DNA of 37,177 nt from Candidatus Kaiserbacteria bacterium RIFCSPHIGHO2_01_FULL_58_22 (GCA_001781445.1 MFLB01000039.1:1-37177), one strand, 5' to 3'. Shown: positions 15,378-22,950, numbered from the stretch's first letter. Numbers and translations are program-made. Notes: a model not told the origin generated them from the letters alone.

Positions 15378-15944
15378 TGTCGTAATCTTGAAACGTCTTT
15401 GGAGATCCGCGGATCCGTCGACATGCGTTGCGGTTATGAACGACACATGGGGGAGAACTCCGTGGAAATTGGCGATCTCCCGCACCTCATCAGCGCATGG
15501 ATGCGGATGGATCCAAAGCGAACGCTGGTAAAAAACGAGCCCAAGGTTCTGAAGATGCCGTATGAATGGAATTCTCGCCTTAGAAAGTTCCTGAGGGATG
15601 TCGAAGGCGACAATATGCCATCTTCCATCCCATCGTTTCGGAACGGAGATTTTGAGTTCCCACAGCTTCCCTTCCTCCACAAGCCGCCTGCCTATGTCCG
15701 AAAGAGCATATCGCTCTCCGACACCGCGCACATAACCTCTGCGTCGCGCTTCATAGATCCTTCGAGTGGCCCAACGGCGATTTTTCTGCGTATCTCCCAT
15801 GGCGAGTTCTTTTAATACTCTCGCTAGCGCCCACGGGGGCGGAACGGCTCCGATCCCAACGACAAGAACCCCCACACCTATCATCTTGAGAATCCGTATC
15901 GTCTTCTCGCTCGGCCTCTGAAACTTGATCCCAGATATTCTCAT
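15375..15944 (-). CDS. PaaX/Cas2-like-domain transcriptional regulator with N-terminal membrane segment
   Basis: 189 aa. Residues about 18-36 are hydrophobic (LKMIGVGVLVVGIGAV). Residues 45-95 look like a winged helix (RRWATRRIYEARRRGYVRGVGERYALSDIGRRLVEEG). The C-terminal part, WDGRWHIVAFDIPQELSKAR to LWIHPHPCADEVREIANF, matches the Cas2-like ferredoxin fold of PaaX-type repressors; a lone one is not evidence for CRISPR. The promoter is clear: TTGTAC-16-TATTAT with the ATG 6 nt after the -10 box, and a 35-bp palindrome covers the -35 and spacer, as expected of autorepression. An almost identical palindrome lies beyond the gene. Ligand and further targets unknown. Confidence 0.75.
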   Translation of the reverse strand: MRISGIKFQRPSEKTIRILKMIGVGVLVVGIGAVPPPWALARVLKELAMGDTQKNRRWATRRIYEARRRGYVRGVGERYALSDIGRRLVEEGKLWELKISVPKRWDGRWHIVAFDIPQELSKARIPFIRHLQNLGLVFYQRSLWIHPHPCADEVREIANFHGVLPHVSFITATHVDGSADLQRRFKITT

Positions 15945-15950
15945 ATACTC

Positions 15951-15989
15951 ATAATACAGTTCTTGTACATATGTACAAGGACTGTATCA
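15951..15989. promoter_or_regulatory. Palindromic operator candidate, site 1, overlapping the PaaX-like gene promoter
   Basis: Palindrome centred on CTTGTACATATGTACAAG with TACAGT/ACTGTA outer arms (15955-15989). The minus-strand -35 (TTGTAC) lies in the palindrome and the -10 (TATTAT, 15956-15951) at its edge, so a bound dimer would block RNA polymerase. It also overlaps the rdgB stop codon. Confidence 0.75.
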
Positions 15990-16589
15990 CTGAAATCCTG
16001 AAAATTCCGAAAGCAGTATGGTGCGGGCTTTGGCAAGCGCGCGGCCGCGGTGGCTGACGCTATTCTTCTCTTCGACGCTTATTTCCGCGCCCGTCTTTTG
16101 CAGTTCGTCGGAAAAGAAAACGGGATCGTAGCCGAATCCCCCGCTCCCGCGCGGCTCGCGCGTGATGCGGCCGCCGTACGAGCCCTCGCAGGTGCGGATG
16201 CCGTCCGTCGCCGGGTCGTACATGGCGACCGCGGCGACAAAGCGCGCGGTGCGTTTTTTATCCGGCACATCTTCCATCTCCCGGAGCAATTTCCGGTATC
16301 GCGCCTCGTCGTTGCCTTCCGCGTAGCGGGCGGAGAGCACGCCGGGCTTGCCGCCGAGAGCTTCCACCTGAAGCCCCGAATCCTCGGCGAGCGTGAGCTT
16401 CCCCGTCCTCGTGCCGTACGTCCTCGCCTTGAGGACAGCGTTCTCTTCAAATGTCGTTCCGGTTTCCTCGACATCCGCGCCCGCCGCTACGTCCGCAAGC
16501 GTGAGGATGGCAAAGGGGATCTCTCCGAGCGCGTCGAGCATCTCGCGGAGCTTTCCCCTGTTGCGCGTCGCGATCAAAAGCTCGCGCAT
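15987..16589 (-). CDS. rdgB: Non-canonical purine NTP pyrophosphatase (ITPase/XTPase)
   Basis: 200 aa. The N terminus LLIATRNRGKLREMLDAL is the HAM1/RdgB substrate loop (usually TxNxxK), and TFEENAVLKA, LAEDSGLQVEALGG and GFGYDPVFF are all diagnostic. SHRGRAL completes the nucleotide site. It hydrolyses ITP, dITP and XTP to monophosphates, protecting nucleic acids from deaminated purines. It stands between atpG and the PaaX-like gene, interrupting the ATP synthase cluster. The start is preceded by a heptad repeat and no Shine-Dalgarno. Confidence 0.95.
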   Translation of the reverse strand: MRELLIATRNRGKLREMLDALGEIPFAILTLADVAAGADVEETGTTFEENAVLKARTYGTRTGKLTLAEDSGLQVEALGGKPGVLSARYAEGNDEARYRKLLREMEDVPDKKRTARFVAAVAMYDPATDGIRTCEGSYGGRITREPRGSGGFGYDPVFFSDELQKTGAEISVEEKNSVSHRGRALAKARTILLSEFSGFQ

Positions 16590-16593
16590 ATGA

Positions 16594-16678
16594 ATAGTTC
16601 GTAGTTAGTAGATAGTAGTAAGTAGAGAGTCTATTTAATTTAACTACTAACTACAGACTACTTTCTACTAACTAGTTC
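16594..16678. repeat. Heptad-period inverted repeat between atpG and rdgB (TAGTTAG type)
   Basis: One arm is TAGTTCG, TAGTTAG, TAGATAG, TAGTAAG, TAGAGAG; after a short AT loop the other arm is CTACTAA, CTACAGA, CTACTTT, CTACTAA, CTAGTTC. The arms are complementary heptad by heptad, so the transcript can fold into one long hairpin with only small mismatches. Confidence 0.8.
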
Positions 16679-17594
16679 ATCGCATCGCCTCGATGCCGCT
16701 CGTTATCTCGGATACCTCGCGCGTGATGGCGGCCTGGCGCACCTTGTTGAAGGTGCGCGTGAGGTCGCCCGCCATTTCCTTGGCTTTGTCGGTCGCGTTC
16801 TTCATCGCGACCATGCGGGCCGAGTGTTCGGAGGCTTTCGCTTCGAGGAGCGCGTGGAAGACCGCGATGTTCAGTAGTTTCGGAAGGAGCGCGCTCAAAA
16901 CCTCTTCGGGGCTCGGCTCGATGGTGTAGACCGCCGGCTGTTCATGTTTTTCGCCGGTTTCCGGTGCATATTTCCCTTTTGCCGGCCTGATGTGCTGTAC
17001 CATCTCCCGCATCATCTCCGCGGTTATCGGCACGATCTGGCGCACGCCCGCCTCCTGCTCGAAGGTCGAGAGAAAATTCTGATACGCGATGACGCACTCG
17101 CCGACCTCCCCGGCTTCTTTCCATTCGAGCAGTTTGTCGGTGATCATCCGCGTCTCCCCCTCGGAAACCCCGTCGCTTACGTTTTCGTGCTTGACGCGCA
17201 CCTCGTAGCCGCGCGAGGCGAAATAGTCCCCGCCGCGGCGGCCCACGGCTATCATGACGACGTCGTTCTTGGCAAGGCGTCGCCTTGCTATCTCGGCTTC
17301 GACACTGCGCACGACGGCGCTGTTGAGGGAGCCTGCCAGTCCCTTGTCGCTCGTAATGACGATTATGCAGGTCTTCCCTATCTGCTCCTTCGCGAGCGGG
17401 TGCCGCTCGGCGTCCGGCGTCCCTGCGAGACGCTCCAGCACGGAGAGGGCCGCGGCCGCGTACGCACGCCCATTCAAGGCGCGCTCCTGCGATTTCCGCA
17501 TCTTGACCGCCGAGACGGCTTCCATCGCGTGCGTTACCGTCCCCGTCTTTTTGTAGGAGACTATTTTCGTCTTGATGCTTTTGAGGGAAGCCAT
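16677..17594 (-). CDS. atpG: F1 ATP synthase gamma subunit
   Basis: 305 aa. N-terminal MASLKSIKTKIVSYKKTGTV and C-terminal RTFNKVRQAAITREVSEITSGIEAM are the two helices forming the rotating coiled coil; the central Rossmann-like domain contains VITSDKGLAGSLN. Slightly longer than the usual 285-290 aa because of an extended loop around residues 190-220. It is the sixth gene of the block atpB-E-F-H-A-G. Heptad repeats border both ends. Confidence 0.95.
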   Translation of the reverse strand: MASLKSIKTKIVSYKKTGTVTHAMEAVSAVKMRKSQERALNGRAYAAAALSVLERLAGTPDAERHPLAKEQIGKTCIIVITSDKGLAGSLNSAVVRSVEAEIARRRLAKNDVVMIAVGRRGGDYFASRGYEVRVKHENVSDGVSEGETRMITDKLLEWKEAGEVGECVIAYQNFLSTFEQEAGVRQIVPITAEMMREMVQHIRPAKGKYAPETGEKHEQPAVYTIEPSPEEVLSALLPKLLNIAVFHALLEAKASEHSARMVAMKNATDKAKEMAGDLTRTFNKVRQAAITREVSEITSGIEAMR

Positions 17595-17596
17595 GC

Positions 17597-17672
17597 GATA
17601 GTAGTTAGTGGTCAGTAGTCAGTAGTTAGTAGTAAAATGCATCAAGACTACTTTCTACTTTCTACTAACTAT
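17597..17672. repeat. Heptad-period inverted repeat between atpA and atpG
   Basis: Units of the form AGTAGTT, AGTGGTC, AGTAGTC on one side and CTACTTT, CTACTTT, CTACTAA on the other. The second arm runs into the last codons of atpA (IVNS and the TAG stop). Hairpin-forming. Confidence 0.8.
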
Positions 17673-19236
17673 TTACTATGAAGAACTCCTTGTGCGCGAG
17701 TTTGAACTCGTTCATCGCAATGTCCAGTGTTTTCTTCAGCTCGTCCGACAGTTGGCCGCTCTTCTTTATCTCTGTCAATGTTTTAGAGTATTGTCCGTCG
17801 AAGAATCCGGCAAGCTGGGCTTCCACGGCGGTGACCTTCGCCGCCGGCACGTCGGCGAAGAATTTCTGTCCGGCGGCGTAGAGGATCGCGACCTGCAACT
17901 CCATCGCGATAGGCGCGCCGTTCTTCTGCTTCAAGACTTCCACCATGCGCTGGCCGCTTGCGATGCGCTCCGCGGTCGCCTTGTCGAGATCTTGCGCGAA
18001 CTGCATGAACGCTTCGAGTTCGCGGAACTGCGCGAGTTCGAGCTTGAGGCCGCCCGCGACAGCCTTCATCGCCTTCTTCTGCGCGGCGCTCCCCACGCGC
18101 GAGACCGAGATGCCGACGTCTATCGCGGGGCGGATGCCCTTGTTGAAAAGCTCCGAGACGAGGAATATCTGCCCGTCGGTGATGGAGATGACGTTGGTCG
18201 GGATGTAGCCCGAGACGTCGCCGTCCTGCGTCTCGATGATGGGAAGCGCGGTGAGACTCCCGCCGCCCTTCTCTTTCGATAGGCACGCCGCGCGCTCGAG
18301 AAGGCGTGAATGAAGGTAGAAAATGTCGCCCGGGTACGCCTCGCGCCCCGGCGGGCGCCGCAGGAGCAACGAGAGCTGGCGGTATGCCACCGCCTGTTTG
18401 GAGAGGTCGTCGTATACGACGACGACGTCCTTGCCTTTGTCCATAAAATACTCGCCGATGGCCGCGCCAGAAAACGGCGCGAGATACTGCAGAGCCGCCG
18501 GCGCGGAAGCCGGCGCGTTGACGACGATGGTATATTCGAGCGCGCGCTCCTTGCGCAACTGTTCAACGATGCGCGCGGTCTTCGATTCCTTCTGCCCGAT
18601 CGCGACGTATATGCAAATAGGCCGCCGCTCTTTCGGCTCGTTGCGCTGGCTGATGATGGTGTCTATCGCGATGGTGGTCTTCCCGGTGCCGCGGTCGCCG
18701 ATGATGAGCTCGCGCTGGCCGCGCCCGATCGGGATCATCGCGTCGATCGCCTTGATGCCGGTCTGCACGGGCTCCGAGACGGAGCGCCTGTCGATGACGC
18801 CGCTCGCCTGCCGCTCGACCGGCATGAGCGTCGTTTTCTTGAACGGGCCCTTTCCGTCCAACGGCTCGCCCAAGGCGTTGACGACGCGCCCCAAAAGCTC
18901 CTCGCCCGAAGGCACCGAGAGCACGCGGCCGGTTGATTTGACCGTCATTCCCTCCGAGACGCGGGCCGTGTCGCCGAGGATAGCCGCGCGCACGCCGTCT
19001 TCTTCGAGATTCAAAATGACGCCGTAAAGCTCGCCCTGCGCTTCCATGGAACGGGCGAGCGATGCGCCCTTCCCCTCCTCGAAAAGGATTATCTCGCTCA
19101 TCACCGCCTTCGAAAGGCCGTCTATCGCGACGACGCCGTCGCCGACGGCCGTTACCGCGCCCACATGCTCGCTTTCCGCCGCCGGCGCAAACGTTTCGAT
19201 CTCTCTGATTATCTTTTCGACGACGAGATTATTCAT
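17665..19236 (-). CDS. atpA: F1 ATP synthase alpha subunit
   Basis: 523 aa, usual length. Walker A GDRGTGKT (180-187), VYDDLSKQAVAYRQLSLLLRRPPGREAYPGDIFYLHSRLLERAA typical of alpha including the Arg-rich segment, and ALPIIETQDGDVSGYIPTNVISITDGQIF. Non-catalytic nucleotide-binding subunit of F1, contributing the arginine finger. N-terminal helix binds delta. It starts 3 nt after the atpH stop, so the two are translationally close. The last residues IVNS derive from a heptad repeat. Confidence 0.97.
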   Translation of the reverse strand: MNNLVVEKIIREIETFAPAAESEHVGAVTAVGDGVVAIDGLSKAVMSEIILFEEGKGASLARSMEAQGELYGVILNLEEDGVRAAILGDTARVSEGMTVKSTGRVLSVPSGEELLGRVVNALGEPLDGKGPFKKTTLMPVERQASGVIDRRSVSEPVQTGIKAIDAMIPIGRGQRELIIGDRGTGKTTIAIDTIISQRNEPKERRPICIYVAIGQKESKTARIVEQLRKERALEYTIVVNAPASAPAALQYLAPFSGAAIGEYFMDKGKDVVVVYDDLSKQAVAYRQLSLLLRRPPGREAYPGDIFYLHSRLLERAACLSKEKGGGSLTALPIIETQDGDVSGYIPTNVISITDGQIFLVSELFNKGIRPAIDVGISVSRVGSAAQKKAMKAVAGGLKLELAQFRELEAFMQFAQDLDKATAERIASGQRMVEVLKQKNGAPIAMELQVAILYAAGQKFFADVPAAKVTAVEAQLAGFFDGQYSKTLTEIKKSGQLSDELKKTLDIAMNEFKLAHKEFFIVNS

Positions 19237-19238
19237 AG

Positions 19239-19625
19239 CTATTGAGTTGCCCGATTATATAGTGAAAGTAGATATTTCTTAAAGCTTGCATCGACGAGTC
19301 GTTCGCGACCTTCGAGCCTCCAGCCGCCTATCAACGTGCTGTCGAGGCGTACTTCGGCTTCCAGCGCGCTCGAATCCATTGCGCGGAGCGCCTCCTTGGC
19401 GGCGCGTTTTGCGCCCGCCTCGTCTTTGGCATGAGCAACGGAGAGTACAACGGCGCGTTTGTCGCTCTCGCGCGCCGCAATGCGCGCGAACGCACGGCCG
19501 ATCTTGGACAGTAATCTCATGCGCCCGTGCCGTTCGAGGACCCTGCGAAGGTTCGCAACCGCGTCCTTGGGCGTTTTCCCTTTCTCGACTATTCGCCAAA
19601 GCGCCTGTGCGTACTGATGTTCCAT
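19239..19625 (-). CDS. atpH: F1 ATP synthase delta subunit, short form
   Basis: 128 aa from MEHQYAQALW (a second in-frame ATG 9 nt upstream is possible). Delta is normally about 180 aa; this one has a shortened N-terminal helical domain but retains the C-terminal signature (LEAEVRLDSTLIGGWRLEGRERLVDASFKKYLLSLYNRA). Delta joins the peripheral stalk (AtpF) to the top of F1. Position between atpF and atpA supports the call. A single heptad-repeat arm lies immediately upstream. Confidence 0.88.
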   Translation of the reverse strand: MEHQYAQALWRIVEKGKTPKDAVANLRRVLERHGRMRLLSKIGRAFARIAARESDKRAVVLSVAHAKDEAGAKRAAKEALRAMDSSALEAEVRLDSTLIGGWRLEGRERLVDASFKKYLLSLYNRATQ

Positions 19626-19629
19626 GTAT

Positions 19630-19664
19630 TTCACTACTGACTACAGACTACTGACTACTTACTG
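19630..19664. repeat. Single heptad arm between atpF and atpH
   Basis: CTACTGA, CTACAGA, CTACTGA, CTACTTA with 7-nt period, without the complementary arm found at the other junctions. It overlaps the 3' end of atpF. Confidence 0.65.
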
Positions 19665-20101
19665 GTTCTCAATATCTTCTCGGCCGCGAGCATCGCCGCC
19701 CGCGCTATCTCCCGCTCGCTTTCTTTCAATGCCTGACGCTTCGCTTCTTCGGCGCGCGCGGCGGCGTCTTTCAGCGCGCCTGCGGCCTGCGCTTCCGCGC
19801 TCTTCACGATCTCGTCGGCGCGCTCGCCAGCGCGCGCGCGCGCTTCCGCCACGAGCCCTTCGGCCTGCCGCGCCGCTTCCCCCACCATCCCCTCGCCTTC
19901 CCTCTTCGCTTCCTCGAGACGGCGCGCGGCGGCTTCCGCCTTGCGCACTCCCTCGGCGACCTTCTCCCTGCGCTCGTCGATGATCTTCAGGACTGGCTTG
20001 TAGAGGAAGTACGTCAGAATGGCCAAAAGCAGGCCGAAGTTGAGGGCCTGCACGAGGAGCAGTTTCCAATTGACGCCGAATGTCGCAAATAATTCCTGCA
20101 T
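19655..20101 (-). CDS. atpF: F0 ATP synthase b subunit
   Basis: 148 aa. One membrane helix near the N terminus (NWKLLLVQALNFGLLLAILTYFLYKPVL), then a long Ala/Glu/Arg-rich coiled coil to the end (RREKVAEGVRKAEAAARRLEEAKREGE...). Forms the peripheral stalk as a dimer, anchoring F1 via delta. Normal family length. Confidence 0.94.
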   Translation of the reverse strand: MQELFATFGVNWKLLLVQALNFGLLLAILTYFLYKPVLKIIDERREKVAEGVRKAEAAARRLEEAKREGEGMVGEAARQAEGLVAEARARAGERADEIVKSAEAQAAGALKDAAARAEEAKRQALKESEREIARAAMLAAEKILRTSK

Positions 20102-20114
20102 AGCTTCTGTTTAT

Positions 20115-20239
20115 CAAATCACGTGATTTTGGATGCAGTGCGCGAAGAGCGAGGAGGCCGAGCGAGACGTATTGGACAATACGACGAGCGCTGGCCGACG
20201 AAGCTCGACAAAGCAATGCGCCAAAATCACGTGTATTTG
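20115..20239. repeat. Inverted-repeat element between atpE and atpF
   Basis: Arms CAAATCACGTGATTTTGG (20115-20132) and its near-complement (20221-20239, one extra base) enclose about 90 bp containing another perfect hairpin, CGTATT-GGAC-AATACG (20168-20183). The right arm overlaps the atpE stop codon. Architecture resembles the element at 1537-1726. Confidence 0.7.
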
Positions 20240-20454
20240 AGGATGAAGCCGATAACGAGCGCAAATATCGCAAGCGCCTCGCTAAACGCGATACCGACGA
20301 ACATCAGGGGCTGAATTTGCCCCGAAGCCTCCGGATTGCGCCCGATCGCCTCGAGCGCTTTCGAGGCGACGATGCCCACCCCGATGCCGGGGCCGATCAT
20401 GCCTAAGCCGACCGCCAAGGCCATGCCGATTATCTTTGCCGCTTCTGCATCCAT
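20227..20454 (-). CDS. atpE: F0 ATP synthase c subunit
   Basis: 75 aa, two membrane helices joined by the polar loop RNPEASGQ. The ion-carrying Glu is in FSEALAIFALVIGF; the residue after it is Ala and the first helix lacks the Gln ligand seen in Na+-type c subunits, so proton coupling is more likely. Forms the rotor ring. A candidate internal promoter with an extended -10 lies in the long gap upstream, fitting the need for many c copies. Confidence 0.95.
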   Translation of the reverse strand: MDAEAAKIIGMALAVGLGMIGPGIGVGIVASKALEAIGRNPEASGQIQPLMFVGIAFSEALAIFALVIGFILKYT

Positions 20455-20459
20455 ATGAA

Positions 20460-20660
20460 CTAGTTAGTAGTTAGTAGTGCGTAGTTAGTAGCGACTACAA
20501 TGTTAATAATTGATAACAGCTATGGCCGCATTCTAGCACGCGTTTTCGGACAATCCGGGATTGACCTGCTTCTGTTTGCGTTATATGGTTGCGGCCGCCA
20601 AACGTGCCAGCATTAGCTCATTACAGACTACCGACTACTTTCTACTTTCTACTTACTACC
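20460..20660. repeat. Two heptad arms flanking an internal promoter between atpB and atpE
   Basis: An arm of CTACTAA-like complement units lies at 20460-20493 and the matching arm (CTACTTT, CTACTTA units) at 20620-20660, next to the atpB TAG stop. About 130 bp lie between them, with a TGC-TAGAAT extended -10 on the minus strand at 20538-20530. The gap holds no ORF. Confidence 0.65.
20530..20538 (-). promoter_or_regulatory. Candidate internal promoter upstream of atpE
   Basis: Minus strand TGCTAGAAT forms an extended -10 element; the -35 is weak. It would give a leader of about 70 nt ending in a heptad arm before atpE. Confidence 0.4.
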
Positions 20661-21401
20661 CTAGTGTACTGGTTCCATGATGGCGATCTTGATGAAAAAG
20701 AGGGTCAAAATGGCGAATATCGCCGCCTGAATGAAGCCCACGAAAACCTCGAACATCATCAGGGGAACGGGTCCCGCGTACGGTAGAAAATGCGTCGCGA
20801 CGAGGATGAGTATCTCCCCCGCGATGATGTTGCCGAAGAGACGGAAGGAGAAGGAGATGAGGCGCGCGACTTCGGAAAACAGCTCGATGATTCCCACGAT
20901 GAATCCGATGAACGAATGGAAATTCAGGAACTTCGAGCCGTATTTGAGAAATCCGAGCACGGCGATGCCGGTGATCTCGGTAACGATGAAGGAAATGGCG
21001 GCGAGCGCCAGCGTTACGTTGAGATCGGTGTTGACACTGCGGAAAAGGGGCGCGAACTCTCCATGCGCGAAGAAACCGACACTGCCGACGCCGGGAATGA
21101 ATTCCAGCCAGTTCGCGACGAGGATGAAAAGAAAGATGGTGAAGACGAGGGGGAAAAATTTGCGCGCCATGTCCCTCCCTCCGAGCGTGTCCGCGACGTA
21201 GTCGTAGATGCCGCCTATCATCCACTCGAGAAGCGTCTGGAAGCGGCCCGGGACGAGCTTCAGCCGGCTACCCATTGAAAACGCGAGTATGGCGAGAAGC
21301 GCGACGACTATCCAACTCGTAATGAGAGTGTTCGTGATGGGAAGCCCCATCCATTCTCCCAATCTTTCCGCCGAAAGAGCGACGTGAATGCCGTTTTCCA
21401 T
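20661..21401 (-). CDS. atpB: F0 ATP synthase a subunit
   Basis: 246 aa with five or six membrane helices. The helix containing the essential arginine reads ISFSFRLFGNIIAGE, and the last helix MFEVFVGFIQAAIFAILTLFFI carries the conserved Gln. It forms the ion half-channels facing the c ring. First gene of the operon; TAAAAT lies 7 nt before the ATG, so the mRNA is probably leaderless. A perfect 40-bp palindrome lies upstream. Confidence 0.95.
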   Translation of the reverse strand: MENGIHVALSAERLGEWMGLPITNTLITSWIVVALLAILAFSMGSRLKLVPGRFQTLLEWMIGGIYDYVADTLGGRDMARKFFPLVFTIFLFILVANWLEFIPGVGSVGFFAHGEFAPLFRSVNTDLNVTLALAAISFIVTEITGIAVLGFLKYGSKFLNFHSFIGFIVGIIELFSEVARLISFSFRLFGNIIAGEILILVATHFLPYAGPVPLMMFEVFVGFIQAAIFAILTLFFIKIAIMEPVH

Positions 21402-21446
21402 TGGCAGGATTTTAACACAAATCTGGACACTGCCTATCAGAACACC

Positions 21447-21486
21447 TATAACGCTAGCTTACGCGGCCGCGTAAGCTAGCGTTATA
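21447..21486. repeat. Perfect 40-bp palindrome
   Basis: From TATAACGCTAGCTTACGCGG to its exact complement, centre GGCC, no spacer. It overlaps the TAA stop of the upstream hydrolase and lies 45 bp before the atpB start, so it could be a terminator-like or cruciform insulator at the head of the ATP synthase operon. No U-tract follows on the minus strand. Confidence 0.85.
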
Positions 21487-22369
21487 CTCGCCCTTTGATG
21501 AATTTCCGCACTTCTTGAACAACGCGCAACTCCGCGCCTCGAAAACCATGTTGTACGTTCGGGATGACGCCGTTTTTGAACGCACGACTGCGATTATTCC
21601 GCTCAAACCACTGCACGATTTCCTTGGCGGGCCTGTCGCCGAACTCGTCCGCGCCGGCGAAGATGGCGAGCATCGGAACACGGACCGATCTGAAAATGCG
21701 CGGCGTCTTCTTCGGCTGTGCGTAGGTGAACATTTCCTCGACGCTCTCCGGCGCGTAGAGAGAAAGGAATCTCTGCGCATCGTCAATATGAGGCCAGATG
21801 GATTGCGGCAGGAGCTCGTGTTTTTTGCCGCGGCGCACGAGGGCGCGCGCTACCCTTCTCGCGCGCGCGAGTTTTCCGGCTTTATCGTCTCGAAGCGCAA
21901 CGGAATAATCACTCAATGGCGCGAGGAGAATTATTCCTCTCACTCCCCTGCCTTTTTTCTTATGCGCCCAGTAGACGGACTTTTGACAGCCCGTGGAATG
22001 CCCGACAAGAAAAATATTCTTCGCCCCCTGCCGCCGAGCGAAATTGACGGCTCCCTGAATATCGTCCACACAATCGGTGAAAACTTCCATCCCGCCGCCT
22101 GCCCATTTTCTCTTCGATCTGTTCCCGCGGGCGCGGTAAAGTCCGCTAATGCGATCGTGTCCTCGGTTGTTGAATATCAAAACTGCCGTTCCTCCGCGAG
22201 CCAGATTGGTAGCCAAGGAGAAAAAAAGGCTTTTCCACAGAGAACTCCCCAGTCCGTGGACGACGACTAGGACCTCCCTCGCTCTCCTTGGCCCGAACCA
22301 AAGACCGTTCAATACAATCTTTTTCGGCGTGACGATTTCAACGGCGTAGCTCGGCAACATTCGATTCAT
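21482..22369 (-). CDS. Alpha/beta-hydrolase fold protein
   Basis: 295 aa. VLVVVHGLGSSLWKS is the oxyanion-hole strand, FNNRGHDRISG follows, and IFLVGHSTGCQKS gives the nucleophile elbow GHSTG. An acid (AGADEFGD) and a late His (VQHGFRG) complete a plausible triad. No signal peptide. Substrate unknown; esterase or peptidase-like. The ATG overlaps the hicA stop (ATGA), suggesting co-translation, though Met4 (MLPSYAVEIVTPKKIV) may be the ancestral start because a duplicated fragment upstream of hicBA aligns from there. Confidence 0.85.
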   Translation of the reverse strand: MNRMLPSYAVEIVTPKKIVLNGLWFGPRRAREVLVVVHGLGSSLWKSLFFSLATNLARGGTAVLIFNNRGHDRISGLYRARGNRSKRKWAGGGMEVFTDCVDDIQGAVNFARRQGAKNIFLVGHSTGCQKSVYWAHKKKGRGVRGIILLAPLSDYSVALRDDKAGKLARARRVARALVRRGKKHELLPQSIWPHIDDAQRFLSLYAPESVEEMFTYAQPKKTPRIFRSVRVPMLAIFAGADEFGDRPAKEIVQWFERNNRSRAFKNGVIPNVQHGFRGAELRVVQEVRKFIKGRV

Positions 22370-22575
22370 AGTTGATCAGGGGTAAGTCCAGTGTGTCTGG
22401 CGATTCGCGAGAGCATTCGAGGTCCGATTTCCTCCTTCTCATGAAATGCAAACGTGAAATTTGGAAACCCGGGCTTTGCGAGTATGCGATGCGAACCTCT
22501 CTGCCGTTTAATTCTCCAGCCAGAGTGCAAGAGAGCCTTGAGTACGTGCGAGGCTTTAACGGCCCGCCACTCCAT
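22366..22575 (-). CDS. hicA: HicA-like toxin (mRNA interferase)
   Basis: 69 aa, typical length. MEWRAVKASHVLKALLHSGWRIKRQRGSHRIL contains the dsRBD-like core with the catalytic His in GSHRIL; the end LSRIARHTGLTPDQL matches HicA C-termini. HicA cleaves mRNA when freed from HicB. The start lies inside the 3' end of hicB (20-nt overlap), antitoxin first. The stop overlaps the hydrolase start. Confidence 0.85.
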   Translation of the reverse strand: MEWRAVKASHVLKALLHSGWRIKRQRGSHRILAKPGFPNFTFAFHEKEEIGPRMLSRIARHTGLTPDQL

Positions 22576-22807
22576 ATCCGAAAAGACGCGAAACTGGAGT
22601 GAACATATTTCCTTCCTCGACTCTATCTGCAAGCGTCCGAAGTGCAACAGCATATACTCGTTGCAACGCCTCGCGCTTGGTAGTACCGTAGGCCATAACA
22701 CCAGAAAGTTTTGGTACTTCTGCGATCCAGCGCCCGTCCTCCTCTCGGTCAAATTCAACCGTTAGCGAAGATAAAAGAGCCTTGTTTTGTTTAGTCCTTT
22801 TTATCAT
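22556..22807 (-). CDS. hicB: HicB-like antitoxin
   Basis: 83 aa. LTVEFDREEDGRWIAEVPKLSGVMAYGTTKREALQRVYAVALRTLADRVE is the HicB partial RNase H fold (usual motif PELPGC.A.GDT..EA). No C-terminal DNA-binding domain is present, so autoregulation would need another factor. TATAGT lies 6 nt before the ATG: leaderless. Forms an operon with hicA. Confidence 0.85.
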   Translation of the reverse strand: MIKRTKQNKALLSSLTVEFDREEDGRWIAEVPKLSGVMAYGTTKREALQRVYAVALRTLADRVEEGNMFTPVSRLFGYGVAGR

Positions 22808-22911
22808 GCGAACACTATATCATAGAATTCAGGAACAGACCCCAGAACTATAATCTTCTTCGGCGTCGTGATGTCGACGACGTAGCACGCTGACATTTCC
22901 CGCTTTTGCAT
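22804..22911 (-). pseudogene. Truncated duplicate of the alpha/beta-hydrolase N terminus
   Basis: A 35-codon ORF contains MSACYVVDITTPKKIIVLG, which aligns with MLPSYAVEIVTPKKIVLNG at the N terminus of the hydrolase beyond hicBA. After this the frame ends at the hicB promoter. The simplest reading is that hicBA entered (or accompanied duplication of) the hydrolase gene start, leaving a stump upstream and an intact copy downstream. Confidence 0.65.
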
Positions 22912-22914
22912 TTC

Positions 22915-22950
22915 TAAACTGTTAACTGTCAACCGTTCGCTGTCAACTGA
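22915..22950. repeat. Heptad-period repeat before the hydrolase fragment (AACTGTC type)
   Basis: AACTGTT, AACTGTC, AACCGTT, then a shifted TCAACTG unit, at the 3' end of ahcY. Same class as the atpD/atpC junction. Confidence 0.6.

Noticed and set aside
15343..15989. Possible CRISPR-related locus because of the Cas2-like domain and two repeated palindromes
   Set aside because: Only two copies, flanking a gene, no spacers, no Cas1 or effector; the protein has a winged helix and fits PaaX-type regulators.
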